Of a stretch of 38,379 nucleotides of DNA, positions 27,729 through 36,536 are shown piece after piece. A model generated the notes under the pieces. It did not search any database and had not been told where the DNA came from. It saw only the letters and a program-made list of their open reading frames with translations. Numbering within the stretch: position 1 is the stretch's first letter; each line of letters opens with the position of its first letter. Source of the DNA: Alistipes sp. (lineage in GTDB: Bacteria > Bacteroidota > Bacteroidia > Bacteroidales > Rikenellaceae). Position numbers and translations under genes: made by a program. Location: NCBI GenBank assembly GCA_017504485.1, contig JAFVRC010000010.1:1-38379 (forward strand). Reading direction: 5' to 3'.

Positions 27729-28613
27729 CTATTGGCTATGTGCGCGGCGTGCCGCACGGAGTTTGTACTTGTGGTATTGGAACAAGAGTCGCCACGCACC
27801 GATGCGCCAAGGATGGCGACGCAGATAGTCGATAACCTCGCTGTGGCCACACACATCGAAGAGCCCCTTCTGCATCAGGATGCGCATCGCTTCGGCCTCG
27901 CCCTCACGCTCGGCACGCTCGCGCTCCGTCGCCGAAGCCTCGAAGGCGTAGAGCGGAAGTCGTTCGCGCCACTTGTCGTGCAGCTGCTCCATCGCTTCGT
28001 ACCATCCGGCCGAGTAGGCGCCTGTCGAGAAGTGCTCGATGAGCACCGTGTGGCAGACGTAGTTCGCAAGGCCTTCGGATGCGGCCGCTATGGTTATATC
28101 GAGGTCGTAGCAATGGAATCCCGTCAGGCGTTGCTCGTCGAAGCCCACGCGCTGCCATACGCGGCGGTGCATGCAGAGGGCCATTCCGTCGAGTGTCACT
28201 ACGCGCGAAAACTCTTCGCCAAGCGGATTAACGCGCTTCGGGTGGTCGCCTCCGCGCATATACTGAACGTAGTTGCAACGCATATATCGCTTGGCCGTGT
28301 TCCACGCCGTCGTGCGGCGCAACTTCACGGTGCTGCCGGCGAAGCCTATCACGCCACACTGCTCTTCGGCAGCCTTTGCGGCGATGATGGTGCCCCATCC
28401 TTCGGTCAGAAACTCGATATCCTCATGCAGGAAGCAGAGCGTGTCGTAGCGGGCTTGCGCTGCCGCCTCGTTATATACGCGGCAGATCCCCTTGTTCGTA
28501 CCGCGATTATCCACGACAATCATCTCGAAGGGTACGCCGGCCGTAGCTTCGACATTCTTGCGAAGCGAGGCGGCCTTTTGTGGATCAATCGAGCAGACGA
28601 TTATCGAGAGCAT
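27729..28613 (-). CDS. Glycosyltransferase family 2 protein
   Basis: 294 residues. MLSIIVCSIDPQKAASLRKN, FEMIVVDNRGTNKGICRVYN and the DxD-like LCFLHEDIEFLTEGWG are a GT-A fold of the Glyco_tranf_2_5 type. DGMALCMHRRVWQRVGFDE and GFHCYDLDITIAAASEG supply later acidic motifs. No membrane segment in the body; the basic C-terminus (YHKYKLRAARRAHSQ) could touch the membrane. Starts 18 nt after the adk stop, in an intervening region that contains a 14-bp copy of the adk 3' end. Likely co-transcribed with adk and the DUF5672 gene; sugar and acceptor unknown. Confidence 0.82.
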   Translation of the reverse strand: MLSIIVCSIDPQKAASLRKNVEATAGVPFEMIVVDNRGTNKGICRVYNEAAAQARYDTLCFLHEDIEFLTEGWGTIIAAKAAEEQCGVIGFAGSTVKLRRTTAWNTAKRYMRCNYVQYMRGGDHPKRVNPLGEEFSRVVTLDGMALCMHRRVWQRVGFDEQRLTGFHCYDLDITIAAASEGLANYVCHTVLIEHFSTGAYSAGWYEAMEQLHDKWRERLPLYAFEASATERERAEREGEAEAMRILMQKGLFDVCGHSEVIDYLRRHPWRIGAWRLLFQYHKYKLRAARRAHSQ

Positions 28614-28614
28614 A

Positions 28615-28654
28615 GCGGTCGATGACGGGTGTTAGATGTGGCGGTCGATGACGG
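28615..28654. repeat. 14-bp direct repeat at the adk / glycosyltransferase junction
   Basis: GCGGTCGATGACGG occurs at 28615-28628 and again at 28641-28654. The second copy encodes the last residues of Adk; the first lies between the adk stop and the next ATG. It looks like a partial duplication of the adk end. Confidence 0.85.
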
Positions 28655-29207
28655 CCGATATGCGGTCGAATACTTCGTCGATGGTGCCGAGGCTCGGCAC
28701 GGCTTCGTACTTACCTTGTGCCTTATAGTAGTCGGCCACAACGGCTGTCTGTGCGTTATAGACCTCGATGCGGTTACGGATAACATCCTCCGACGCGTCG
28801 TCGGCGCGGCCCGAGACTTTGCCGCGCAGCAATATGCGCTTCACAAGCTCCTCCTCGGGCACGTCCATATATATCATCAGGCTTACCGATTCGCCCATCT
28901 CGGCGAGCAGTTTGTCGAATGCCTCGGCCTGTGCCGTGGTGCGAGGGAAGCCGTCGAAGATGGTTCCGCGGGCATCGCTATGCTCGGCCATATACTTTCT
29001 GATCATATCGACAACGAGTGAGTCGGGAGCAAGCTCGCCGCGCTCGATGCAGGCCTTCATCTGTAACCCGAGAGGGCTCTCGGAGGCTATTTCGTTACGG
29101 ATAATCTCGCCCGTCGAGATGTGGTTGAGCGAGTACTTCTTCTCCAAAAGCTCGGACTGCGTTCCTTTGCCGCAGCCGGGAGCTCCAAATAATACGATAT
29201 TGTACAT
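28632..29207 (-). CDS. adk: Adenylate kinase (short-LID form)
   Basis: Interconverts ATP + AMP and 2 ADP. 191 residues from ATG 29207. P-loop GAPGCGKGTQ (8-17), AMP-site ISTGEIIRNEI, DGFPRTTAQAEAF, and the LID region reduced to KRILLRGKVSGRADDASEDV, with no four-Cys zinc finger. This is the short variant common in Bacteroidetes. An in-frame ATG 18 codons upstream lies beyond the -7 box at 29232-29239 and is rejected. It leads a minus-strand unit with two glycosyltransferase-like genes. Confidence 0.95.
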   Translation of the reverse strand: MYNIVLFGAPGCGKGTQSELLEKKYSLNHISTGEIIRNEIASESPLGLQMKACIERGELAPDSLVVDMIRKYMAEHSDARGTIFDGFPRTTAQAEAFDKLLAEMGESVSLMIYMDVPEEELVKRILLRGKVSGRADDASEDVIRNRIEVYNAQTAVVADYYKAQGKYEAVPSLGTIDEVFDRISAVIDRHI

Positions 29208-29231
29208 CTTTCGTGTGAATGAAAATCTGCG

Positions 29232-29261
29232 CAAAGATAACGATTTTCGAAGAAACGACAA
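29232..29261 (-). promoter_or_regulatory. adk: adk promoter
   Basis: On the minus strand: TTG (29261-29259), 19-nt spacer, TATCTTTG (29239-29232), 24 nt before the adk ATG. Full consensus. Confidence 0.82.
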
Positions 29262-29278
29262 GAGAAAAATGTAGATAG

Positions 29279-29313
29279 TTTGGTGAGATTCTCACATTTT
29301 ATTGCTATCTTTG
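29279..29313 (+). promoter_or_regulatory. thiL: thiL promoter
   Basis: TTTG (29279-29282), 23-nt spacer, TATCTTTG (29306-29313), 16 nt before the ATG at 29330. The adk and thiL promoters are back to back in a 122-nt gap. Confidence 0.75.
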
Positions 29314-29329
29314 TCAAAAATTGAATAGT

Positions 29330-30364
29330 ATGGCAGAGAAGCAGAAAAAACGTACCGAGATTGCCGAGTTGGGAGAGTTCGGCCTGATTGATAAACTGAC
29401 GGCTTTTGCCAAGCCGTCGCGTAAGACAACCCTCTGCGGCGTGGGCGACGATGCGGCGGTTATCGAGGCCTCGCGCGATACGGCTATTGTCGTATCGACC
29501 GACTCGATGCTCGAGGGCGTGGATTTCGACCTTACATACTTCCCACCCAAGCACCTCGGCTACAAGGCCGTGACCAAGGGTATCAGCGATATCGTGGCAA
29601 TGAACGCTACGCCCGAGCAGGTGACGCTTGCTCTCGGCATATCGTCGAAGTTGTCGGTCGAGTTTCTGACCGACTTCTATGCGGGTGTCGAGTTTGCGTG
29701 CCGCGAGGCGAATATTGATTTGGTGGGTGGCGATACGTCGGCTTCGCTGACGGGCTTCATCATAAACATAACGGCCGTGGGGCGCGCCAAACGCCGCAAT
29801 GTGGTCTATCGCAGCGGTGCCAAGCCTAACGACCTGATATGTATCACGGGTAATCTCGGTGCTGCGTATATGGGATTGCAACTACTCGAGCGTGAGCGTT
29901 ATGTGCTCTCCGACGTGAAGCACCAGCAACCAAAGTTCGAGGGCTACGAGTATCTGCTCGAGCGATATCTCAAGCCGCGTGCCCGTTATGATATCATCGA
30001 GTCGCTCGCGGAGGAGAAGGTTGTGCCTACCTCGATGATTGATATTACGGATGGCCTGGCCTCCGACGTGTTGCAGATATGCAAGTCGTCGAAGTGTGGT
30101 GCCCGCATCTATCTTGACCGTATGCCGTTTGCCAAGCAGACCTCCGAGTTGGCCGAGGAGATGAATACCGACCCCGTGGTGGCGGCTCTCAATGGTGGTG
30201 AGGACTACGAGCTGCTCTTCACGCTGCCGCTCGAAGCACGCGATAAGATTGCCGCGCTCGGCTGTATAGATGTCATAGGCCACATTACGGCCGAGTCGGC
30301 CGGAGCAGTGCTGGTCACTCCCGATGGCTCGGAGATAGCACTGCGAGCGCAGGGCTTCCGTTAG
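29330..30364 (+). CDS. thiL: Thiamine-monophosphate kinase
   Basis: ATP-dependent phosphorylation of thiamine phosphate to the active cofactor TPP. 344 residues from ATG 29330. PurM/ThiL fold with GVGDDAAVIEASRDTAIV, VSTDSMLEGVDFDL, GYKAVTKGISDIVAMNATP, and the second-half IDITDGLASDVLQI and NGGEDYELLFTL. No TPP riboswitch was recognised before the gene. An in-frame TTG three codons upstream is not favoured. The next gene starts 49 nt downstream with no visible promoter, so read-through into the 30414-37937 block is possible. Confidence 0.96.
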   Translation: MAEKQKKRTEIAELGEFGLIDKLTAFAKPSRKTTLCGVGDDAAVIEASRDTAIVVSTDSMLEGVDFDLTYFPPKHLGYKAVTKGISDIVAMNATPEQVTLALGISSKLSVEFLTDFYAGVEFACREANIDLVGGDTSASLTGFIINITAVGRAKRRNVVYRSGAKPNDLICITGNLGAAYMGLQLLERERYVLSDVKHQQPKFEGYEYLLERYLKPRARYDIIESLAEEKVVPTSMIDITDGLASDVLQICKSSKCGARIYLDRMPFAKQTSELAEEMNTDPVVAALNGGEDYELLFTLPLEARDKIAALGCIDVIGHITAESAGAVLVTPDGSEIALRAQGFR

Positions 30365-30413
30365 ACTGCACGAAATCAACGATTTATAAACTCAATAAAC
30401 CTCAAATCAGAGT

Positions 30414-31100
30414 ATGACAAATCAACCTCTTCGCGAAAAGATACTCTCGGCCATCGTCGAGAAATCGAACCTCAAACAGCGCGTCTTTGATAACACCTTC
30501 TCGGTGTTCAACGAGCTGAAAGATACGTTGCTCGAAATGGCATCGGAGATTGACGATGCCCTCGATGGTCGTCTCGACCGCCGTGTGCGTATCGAGTATC
30601 GCGACCGCGGCAAGTTCGAGGCGCAGTTGCAGATAGCCTCCGATATCCTGATATTCCGTATGCACACCGATGTCTTTGAGTTCGACTCGAACCACCTCGT
30701 GTGGCAAAACGAGTATGTGCAGAGCAATCGCGCCAACTCCTACTGCGGAATTATCGACATTTACGACTTCCTCTCCGACTCCTTCAAGTTTAACCGCTCG
30801 GCCGACGAGGGCTACCTCATAGGGCGTATCTTCATCAACCGTGAGCGTATGTTCTTTGTCGAGGGCAAGCGTCAAACCTCGATGCGCGTGATGAACTTCG
30901 GCCGCGAGCCACTTTCGCGCGAGGCCCTTATCGTGGTGTTGGAGACAGCTCTCAACTATGCCCTCAACTTCGACCTGCTCACGCCGCCTTACGAAGAGAA
31001 CAAGCGCGTGACGGTCGAGCAGTTCAATACGAAGATGGATAATTCGAAGTTCGTGACGGGCAAACGTCTTGATTATGAGTTTAATGTCGATGATATTTAG
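30414..31100 (+). CDS. Conserved-looking protein of unknown function
   Basis: 228 residues, no signal peptide or membrane segment, so probably cytoplasmic. I do not recognise a named family. The N-terminal half is helical (REKILSAIVEKSNLKQRVFD, FNELKDTLLEMASEIDDALD); the middle is mixed alpha/beta with many aromatic and charged residues (FEFDSNHLVWQNEYVQ, YCGIIDIYDFLSDSFKF); no cysteine motif, P-loop or HTH is evident. Length and codon use match neighbouring real genes. It starts 49 nt after thiL, and its 3' end overlaps the start of the peptidase gene, so the two are translationally coupled. Its tie to the secreted-enzyme block is by position only. Confidence 0.75.
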   Translation: MTNQPLREKILSAIVEKSNLKQRVFDNTFSVFNELKDTLLEMASEIDDALDGRLDRRVRIEYRDRGKFEAQLQIASDILIFRMHTDVFEFDSNHLVWQNEYVQSNRANSYCGIIDIYDFLSDSFKFNRSADEGYLIGRIFINRERMFFVEGKRQTSMRVMNFGREPLSREALIVVLETALNYALNFDLLTPPYEENKRVTVEQFNTKMDNSKFVTGKRLDYEFNVDDI

Positions 31101-33210
31101 CCGACTGCGATGGCTGTTGGCCGTTGCGGCGATTGTTGTAGCGGAAGTTGCGCAGGCGGCCGATGAGTATGCCGACGTATTGCACACGCGAAATGCCAAT
31201 CGGGGTATTGCGATGTTGCGCTCGATGGCCGACGGATGTCACTACACCACCTGCGAGGGAAACTCGATATATCGCCACTCCTATGCGCGGCGTGGTGAGA
31301 AAGAGCGGCTGCTTGCGGTCGATTTTAAGGTTGCCGACTACACCTTTTCGCCCGACGAGCAGCGCGTGTTGCTCTCGGATGCCGCCTCCGTGAAGCCTAT
31401 CTATCGCCACTCGGCTACGGCCGACTATTGGCTTGCGGATGTGAAGGGTGCGGCCGAGTGTGTGCTGCGCGGAGTGCGCGACGTGAGCTTTACGCCCGAT
31501 GGTCGCAGGCTCCTCTATGCCAAGGAGAATAACCTATATATCTATGATATATCGTCGCGCAGTGAGAGTGCTATTACGCAGGATGGTCGCTGGAACGAGG
31601 TAATCAACGGAACAAGCGATTGGGTGTATGAGGAGGAGTACGGCTTCACGCGAGCCTATGCTATCTCGCCCGATGGAGGGCAGGTGGCCTATCTGCGCTT
31701 CGATGAGCGGCGTGTGCCACTTTTCGAGATGATGCGCTACGACAACTCGCTCTACAACAAGGCCTACACCTTCAAATACCCGAAGGCGGGCGACAAAAAC
31801 TCGAAGGTCGAATTGTGGCTCTATGACCTTGCTGCGCAGAGTGGCCGTAAGGTCGATACGGGAGAGTGTGACGACCAATATATCTTCAACCTCGGTTGGA
31901 CACCCGCGGGCGAACTCTACTTCTACCGCGTAAATCGGCTGCAAAACCACTTCGAGGTGCTCCTGTTGCGGCGTGACGGTACGCAGCGTGTCATCTATGA
32001 TGAACGCTCGCCACGCTACGTCGAGCGACCAAACGGCTCGACCATCAGCTTTGTGGATGGCGAGCGATTTGTCGTGCGCGAGGAGACCACAACGGGGTAT
32101 ATGCACCTCTATCTGCATTCGGTGTCGAAGGGGAGAATACGCCCTCTGACGGCCGGTAAGTGGGAGGTGGCGCAGGTGGTGGCCGTAACGCCGAAGAGCG
32201 TATATTTGCTCTCGACCGAGCGGTCGCCTCTCAACCGCGACCTTGTAGTGTGTGACTACCGCGGTCGCTGCCGCCGACTCACCTCGCAACCGGGCTTCTA
32301 CTCGGTGCAGCCGTCGTGCGGTGCGAAGTTCTATGTGCAGAGTTTCACGAATGTCGATACGCCGAATGTCATCACCGTGCATCGTGCCGATGGCTCGGTA
32401 GTCGATACGCTGGCCGATAGACGTGCCGACGTGGCCGCTACGGGCCGCTGGGCTCGCAAGGAGTTCCGTCAGTTTACGACCGAGCGTGGCGATACGCTCA
32501 ACTACTATGTGCAGCTGCCCGAGGACTTCGATGCCTCGAAGAGATACCCCGTGCTGTTGACGCAGTACTCGGGCCCGGGTTCGCAGTCAGTGCGTAACCG
32601 TTGGTCGCTCGATTGGGAGGATGCCATGGTGCGCAAAGGGTATATTGTGGCCTGCTGCGATGGTCGTGGCACGGGCTTCCGTGGCGAGGCCTTCAAGAAG
32701 GTGACCTATGCCGACCTCGGCCGCAAGGAGGTGGAGGATCAACTCTCCTTTGCTCGCTATTTAGTCTCGCAGAGTTGGGTTGATGCCGAGCGTATAGGTA
32801 TCTACGGTTGGTCGTATGGCGGCTTTATGGCGCTCAATTGCGCTCTGCACGGCGAGGGCCTGTTCCGTATGGCAATCGCTGTCGCGCCGGTCACTTCGTG
32901 GCGGTATTACGATACGATTTACACCGAGATATACAATGGCCTGCCGCAGGATAACCCCAAGGGTTATGACGACAATTCGCCGCTGTACCACGCTGCGAAG
33001 CTCTCGCCTCGCACGCGCTTGCTGATAATCCACGGCACGGCGGACGACAATGTCCATTTTCAGAACTCGATGGAGATGTGCCGCCGGCTCAACGAGGCGG
33101 GCAAGCAGTACGATATGATGGTCTATCCCGACCAAAATCACTCTATGCGCCCCTCGGCAACGTCACTCGTGCGTCAAAAGATGATTGACTATACAACCAA
33201 AAACTTATAA
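31084..33210 (+). CDS. Dipeptidyl peptidase IV (S9B serine peptidase)
   Basis: Exported exopeptidase that removes X-Pro (or X-Ala) dipeptides from peptide N-termini. 708 residues from ATG 31084; ATG 31075 or 31090 are alternatives, all overlapping the upstream gene. Signal peptide (RLRWLLAVAAIVVAEVAQA), then an eight-blade beta-propeller with the N-terminus-binding DWVYEEE motif. The alpha/beta hydrolase domain has catalytic Ser577 in GWSYGG, Asp in HGTADDNVHF (around 654-655) and His686 in DQNHSM. Complete triad, family length. The next gene begins 4 nt downstream. Confidence 0.94.
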   Translation: MSMIFSRLRWLLAVAAIVVAEVAQAADEYADVLHTRNANRGIAMLRSMADGCHYTTCEGNSIYRHSYARRGEKERLLAVDFKVADYTFSPDEQRVLLSDAASVKPIYRHSATADYWLADVKGAAECVLRGVRDVSFTPDGRRLLYAKENNLYIYDISSRSESAITQDGRWNEVINGTSDWVYEEEYGFTRAYAISPDGGQVAYLRFDERRVPLFEMMRYDNSLYNKAYTFKYPKAGDKNSKVELWLYDLAAQSGRKVDTGECDDQYIFNLGWTPAGELYFYRVNRLQNHFEVLLLRRDGTQRVIYDERSPRYVERPNGSTISFVDGERFVVREETTTGYMHLYLHSVSKGRIRPLTAGKWEVAQVVAVTPKSVYLLSTERSPLNRDLVVCDYRGRCRRLTSQPGFYSVQPSCGAKFYVQSFTNVDTPNVITVHRADGSVVDTLADRRADVAATGRWARKEFRQFTTERGDTLNYYVQLPEDFDASKRYPVLLTQYSGPGSQSVRNRWSLDWEDAMVRKGYIVACCDGRGTGFRGEAFKKVTYADLGRKEVEDQLSFARYLVSQSWVDAERIGIYGWSYGGFMALNCALHGEGLFRMAIAVAPVTSWRYYDTIYTEIYNGLPQDNPKGYDDNSPLYHAAKLSPRTRLLIIHGTADDNVHFQNSMEMCRRLNEAGKQYDMMVYPDQNHSMRPSATSLVRQKMIDYTTKNL

Positions 33211-33214
33211 GACC

Positions 33215-34315
33215 ATGAAACGAATCATTGTAGCTTTTGTTGCGCTTGCAACTCTGCTCGGTGTGCAGCCGCTCTCGGCAGCCGAGAAACGGCAGTTTAA
33301 GTATGTCGATGCCACGACGCTCACGATTGTAAATCGTGCGCAGGAGGGCGGCTTCCTGCTCAACCGCATCGAGACGGAGAAGTATCCGCAACTACCCGGG
33401 CCGTCGATGCGTGCTCTGCGTATGTCCACGGGTTTGGCGGTGGTGTTCCGCACTAACAGCCGCGTGGTAAGTGCTCGTTGGACCAACGTGCCGCGCCGCT
33501 ATGGTAATAATATGACTCCGATTCTCCAGCGAGGCCTTGATCTCTATGTCGATGTTGAGGGGCGTTGGGTATTTGCCGGCGTGGGGCGCCCGAGCTCGCG
33601 CGAGGATGTTACCAAACACTCCTATACGATAGTCGATAATATGGCCGAGGGCGAGCATCTGTGCCTGCTCTATCTGCCTATGTGGTCGGAGCTTACGAGC
33701 CTCGAAATAGGTGTCGAGGAGGGCGCTTCGATAGTTGCTGCGCCGTCGCCATTCAAGCATAAGGTGGTGGTTGTCGGCTCGTCGATTACGCACGGCGCTT
33801 CGGCTACGCGCTCGGGTATGTGTTATGTGTCGCGTCTGAACCGCTCGCTCGGTGTCGATATGCCGAATATAGGTATCAGCGGTCGTTGCAAGCTTGATGA
33901 TTATTTCGCAGATATCATCTGCGATACAAAGGCCGACGCCTTCCTGTTCGACGCCTTCTCGAACCCTACGGCCGAGCAGATTGACGAGCGACTCTACGGT
34001 TTTGTAGCCAAGATTCGCAAGGCGCACCCCGAGACCCCACTCATCTTTATGCAGACAGGTGCACGCGAGACGGGAAACCTCGACCTTGTTCGTCATGAGC
34101 GGTCAACCACAGTGCGTGAGGCGGCGGCGCGCGGAATGGCCAAGGTGTGCAAGGATTTCAAGAACGTCTATTTCATCAATCCGGGCCTCGATACGGGTGC
34201 CGATCAGGATGGTACGATAGACGGCGCACACCCTTCGGACCTCGGCTTCGATCGTGCGCTGAAAATCGTCGAGCCAAAAATTCGTAAAATTCTAAAAAAG
34301 CATGGTATAAAATAG
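33215..34315 (+). CDS. SGNH/GDSL hydrolase with GxDLY N-domain (tandem copy 1)
   Basis: 366 residues from ATG 33215. Signal peptide to about PLSA|AEK. An N-terminal beta-sandwich carries RGLDLYVDVEGRWVFAGVGR (the GxDLY domain, 106-125), then an SGNH hydrolase domain. Block I GSSITHG (Ser190), block II in GISGRCK, Asn in FDAFSNPT, and block V DGAHPSDLG with the Asp-x-x-His pair are all present, so it should be active. Members of this architecture are carbohydrate-active or lipid esterases; deacetylation of a glycan is the best guess. First of three tandem paralogues, all ending in KKHGIK. It is the most divergent of the three (VPRRYGNNM, no FLQTIKRD block). Confidence 0.9.
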   Translation: MKRIIVAFVALATLLGVQPLSAAEKRQFKYVDATTLTIVNRAQEGGFLLNRIETEKYPQLPGPSMRALRMSTGLAVVFRTNSRVVSARWTNVPRRYGNNMTPILQRGLDLYVDVEGRWVFAGVGRPSSREDVTKHSYTIVDNMAEGEHLCLLYLPMWSELTSLEIGVEEGASIVAAPSPFKHKVVVVGSSITHGASATRSGMCYVSRLNRSLGVDMPNIGISGRCKLDDYFADIICDTKADAFLFDAFSNPTAEQIDERLYGFVAKIRKAHPETPLIFMQTGARETGNLDLVRHERSTTVREAAARGMAKVCKDFKNVYFINPGLDTGADQDGTIDGAHPSDLGFDRALKIVEPKIRKILKKHGIK

Positions 34316-34333
34316 TCTAATACATATATTGTT

Positions 34334-35416
34334 ATGAAGAGAGTAATTGTAGTTGCGGCACTCGTTCTTGTCGCTGTTGCGAGTTATGCAGCCCCCAAGG
34401 TATCGCGAAAGTATGTCGATGCCTCGACACTGACCGTAATCAACAAGGCACAGCCGGGTGGTGGTGCTTTTGAGCGTCTTGACGTGGCGCGCTATACGCT
34501 GACGGATGGTGCAGATAAGGTCTTTCGCCAATCGACAGGTCTGGCTGTCGTATTCCGTACCAATAGCAGCTCTATTTCGGCCCGCTGGACCACCGACTAT
34601 CGCACCCCGCGACCTATCACGACCGATGTCTTTGAGGATGGTCTTGATCTCTTTATTCGCCACGAAGGCGAATGGGTATTTGCAGGCATTGCCCGTCCGG
34701 TGCTCAAAGGCGATAGGTATGAGTTTGTGATTGTCAAGCATCTGCCTGAGGGCGAGAAGGAGTGTATGCTCTATATGCCGATGTATTCGCGCGTCAGCTC
34801 GCTCGAGATAGGCATTGATAGAGATGCTGCAATCGAGGCTGCGTCATCGCCCTTCAAACATAAGGTGGTGTTTGTAGGCTCGTCGCTCACGCATGGTGCT
34901 GCCGCTTCGCGTCCGGGCATGAGCTATGTTGCGCGTGTTGGCCGAATCATAAATGCCGAAACGCCTAATTTCGGCCATAATGGTCAGTGCCGTTTCCAGC
35001 AACATTTTGTCGATATCGTCTGCAATACGGAGGCTGATGCCTTTGTCTTTGACGCCTTCTCGAACCCGACGGGCAAGGCTATCGAGGAGAATCTCTACGA
35101 TTTTGTGCGTAAAATTCGTACCAAGCACAAGGATACGCCACTCATCTTTTTGCAGACCATCAAGCGTGACAACGGCATCTTCGATGCAAAGGGCCGAGCC
35201 AATAATGACTATCGACTCAGAGCAGCCACGCAGGGTATGGCCCGCGTATGCAAGGACTTTAGAAATGTATATTTCATAAATCCGGCCTTTGATGTAGGCG
35301 ATGACCATACGGGTACCATCGATGGCTTGCATCTGAACGATATAGGCGTGGAGCGCATGTTGAAGGTCGTAGGTCCACGCCTCAAGAGTATTCTCAAAAA
35401 ACACGGAATAAAGTAA
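34334..35416 (+). CDS. SGNH/GDSL hydrolase with GxDLY N-domain (tandem copy 2)
   Basis: 360 residues, 18 nt after copy 1. Signal peptide MKRVIVVAALVLVAVASYA|A. N-domain with DGLDLFIRHEGEWVFAGIAR (the GxDLY Tyr is Phe here), then GSSLTHGAAASRPGMSY (nucleophile Ser), NFGHNGQCRF, FDAFSNPTGKA, and DGLHLNDIG with Asp and His. Complete SGNH set. Closest to copy 3, with which it shares the FKHKVVFVGSS, QQHFVDIVC and TPLIFLQTIKRD segments. Exported, probably periplasmic; substrate unknown, acetylated glycan favoured. Confidence 0.9.
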   Translation: MKRVIVVAALVLVAVASYAAPKVSRKYVDASTLTVINKAQPGGGAFERLDVARYTLTDGADKVFRQSTGLAVVFRTNSSSISARWTTDYRTPRPITTDVFEDGLDLFIRHEGEWVFAGIARPVLKGDRYEFVIVKHLPEGEKECMLYMPMYSRVSSLEIGIDRDAAIEAASSPFKHKVVFVGSSLTHGAAASRPGMSYVARVGRIINAETPNFGHNGQCRFQQHFVDIVCNTEADAFVFDAFSNPTGKAIEENLYDFVRKIRTKHKDTPLIFLQTIKRDNGIFDAKGRANNDYRLRAATQGMARVCKDFRNVYFINPAFDVGDDHTGTIDGLHLNDIGVERMLKVVGPRLKSILKKHGIK

Positions 35417-35436
35417 CTATTAACCAATAACCAACT

Positions 35437-36528
35437 ATGAAAAAAATTATTGCTATCGCAGTGTCGTTGCTCGTTGTGGCAACCGCTGTCGCTGCTCCGA
35501 AGAACACGAAAATGAAGTATGTCGATGCCTCGACACTTACGATTATCAACAAGGTGCACAATGCCGGCAAGCCGCTTGCACGCCTCGATGTCGAGCGTTA
35601 TAAGCTCACGAAGAGTGCGATAAATGCATTCAGCCAATCGACGGGCCTGGCCGTAGTGTTCCGCACCAACAGTAAGAACATCTCGGCACATTGGGTTACC
35701 GATGCGCGTTACATGGGCACCAACTCGTCGGCCACCTTCCAGCGTGGTCTCGATATCTTCATCCGCCACAATGGCGAGTGGGTATTTGCAGGTGTGGGCC
35801 GTCCGAAGTCCAACCCGAGAGTTGGCGAGCATGAGTTTACTCTCGTACGTCGTATGGATGAGGGCGAGAAGGAGTGTATGGTCTATCTGCCTATGTTCTC
35901 GCGTGTTGAGTCACTCTCGATAGGTGTCGATAAGGATGCTACGATTGAGGCCCTGCCGTCGCCTTTCAAGCATAAGATTGTGTTTGTCGGCTCATCGATT
36001 ACACACGGAGCCTCGGCCGGTCGTCCGGGTGCTTCGTATGTGGCCGCTCTGGGCCGTGCCCTCAATGCCGAGACGCCAAACCTCGGTCATAGCGGTCAGT
36101 GCAAGCTTCAGCAGCACTTCGTCGATATCGTATGCGACACGGAGGCCGATGCTTTCGTCTTCGATACTTTCTCCAACTCGACGGACAAGATTATCGACGC
36201 ACGTCTCTACGACTTTGTGAAGGATATCCGTGCCAAGCATAAGGATACGCCGCTTATCTTCTTGCAGACTATCAAGCGCGATATCGGCTTCTTCGACCTC
36301 GGTGCACGCAAGCGTAACGACGACCAGCGTGCTGCGGCCGAGCGAGGTATGGCCAAGGTGATGGCAGATTTCAAGGGGGTATATTTCCTCAATCCGGGCC
36401 TCATTTTGGGCGATGACCATGCGGGTACTATCGATGGTACGCACCTGAACGACCTCGGAGTCTATCGCACGGTGCAGTATCTCACCCCGAAGATCAAGAA
36501 GATTCTCAAGAAGCACGGCATTAAATAG
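35437..36528 (+). CDS. SGNH/GDSL hydrolase with GxDLY N-domain (tandem copy 3)
   Basis: 363 residues, 20 nt after copy 2. Signal peptide MKKIIAIAVSLLVVATAVA|A. N-domain RGLDIFIRHNGEWVFAGVGR (GxDIF variant), then GSSITHGASAGRPGASY, NLGHSGQCKL, FDTFSNSTDKI, and DGTHLNDLG with Asp-x-x-His. All catalytic blocks intact. Shares long blocks with copy 2 (QQHFVDIVCDTEADAFVFD), showing a recent duplication, and the KKHGIK end with both. The GH28-like gene starts 8 nt downstream, so the four form one message. Confidence 0.9.
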   Translation: MKKIIAIAVSLLVVATAVAAPKNTKMKYVDASTLTIINKVHNAGKPLARLDVERYKLTKSAINAFSQSTGLAVVFRTNSKNISAHWVTDARYMGTNSSATFQRGLDIFIRHNGEWVFAGVGRPKSNPRVGEHEFTLVRRMDEGEKECMVYLPMFSRVESLSIGVDKDATIEALPSPFKHKIVFVGSSITHGASAGRPGASYVAALGRALNAETPNLGHSGQCKLQQHFVDIVCDTEADAFVFDTFSNSTDKIIDARLYDFVKDIRAKHKDTPLIFLQTIKRDIGFFDLGARKRNDDQRAAAERGMAKVMADFKGVYFLNPGLILGDDHAGTIDGTHLNDLGVYRTVQYLTPKIKKILKKHGIK

Positions 36529-36536
36529 TAGGTAGC

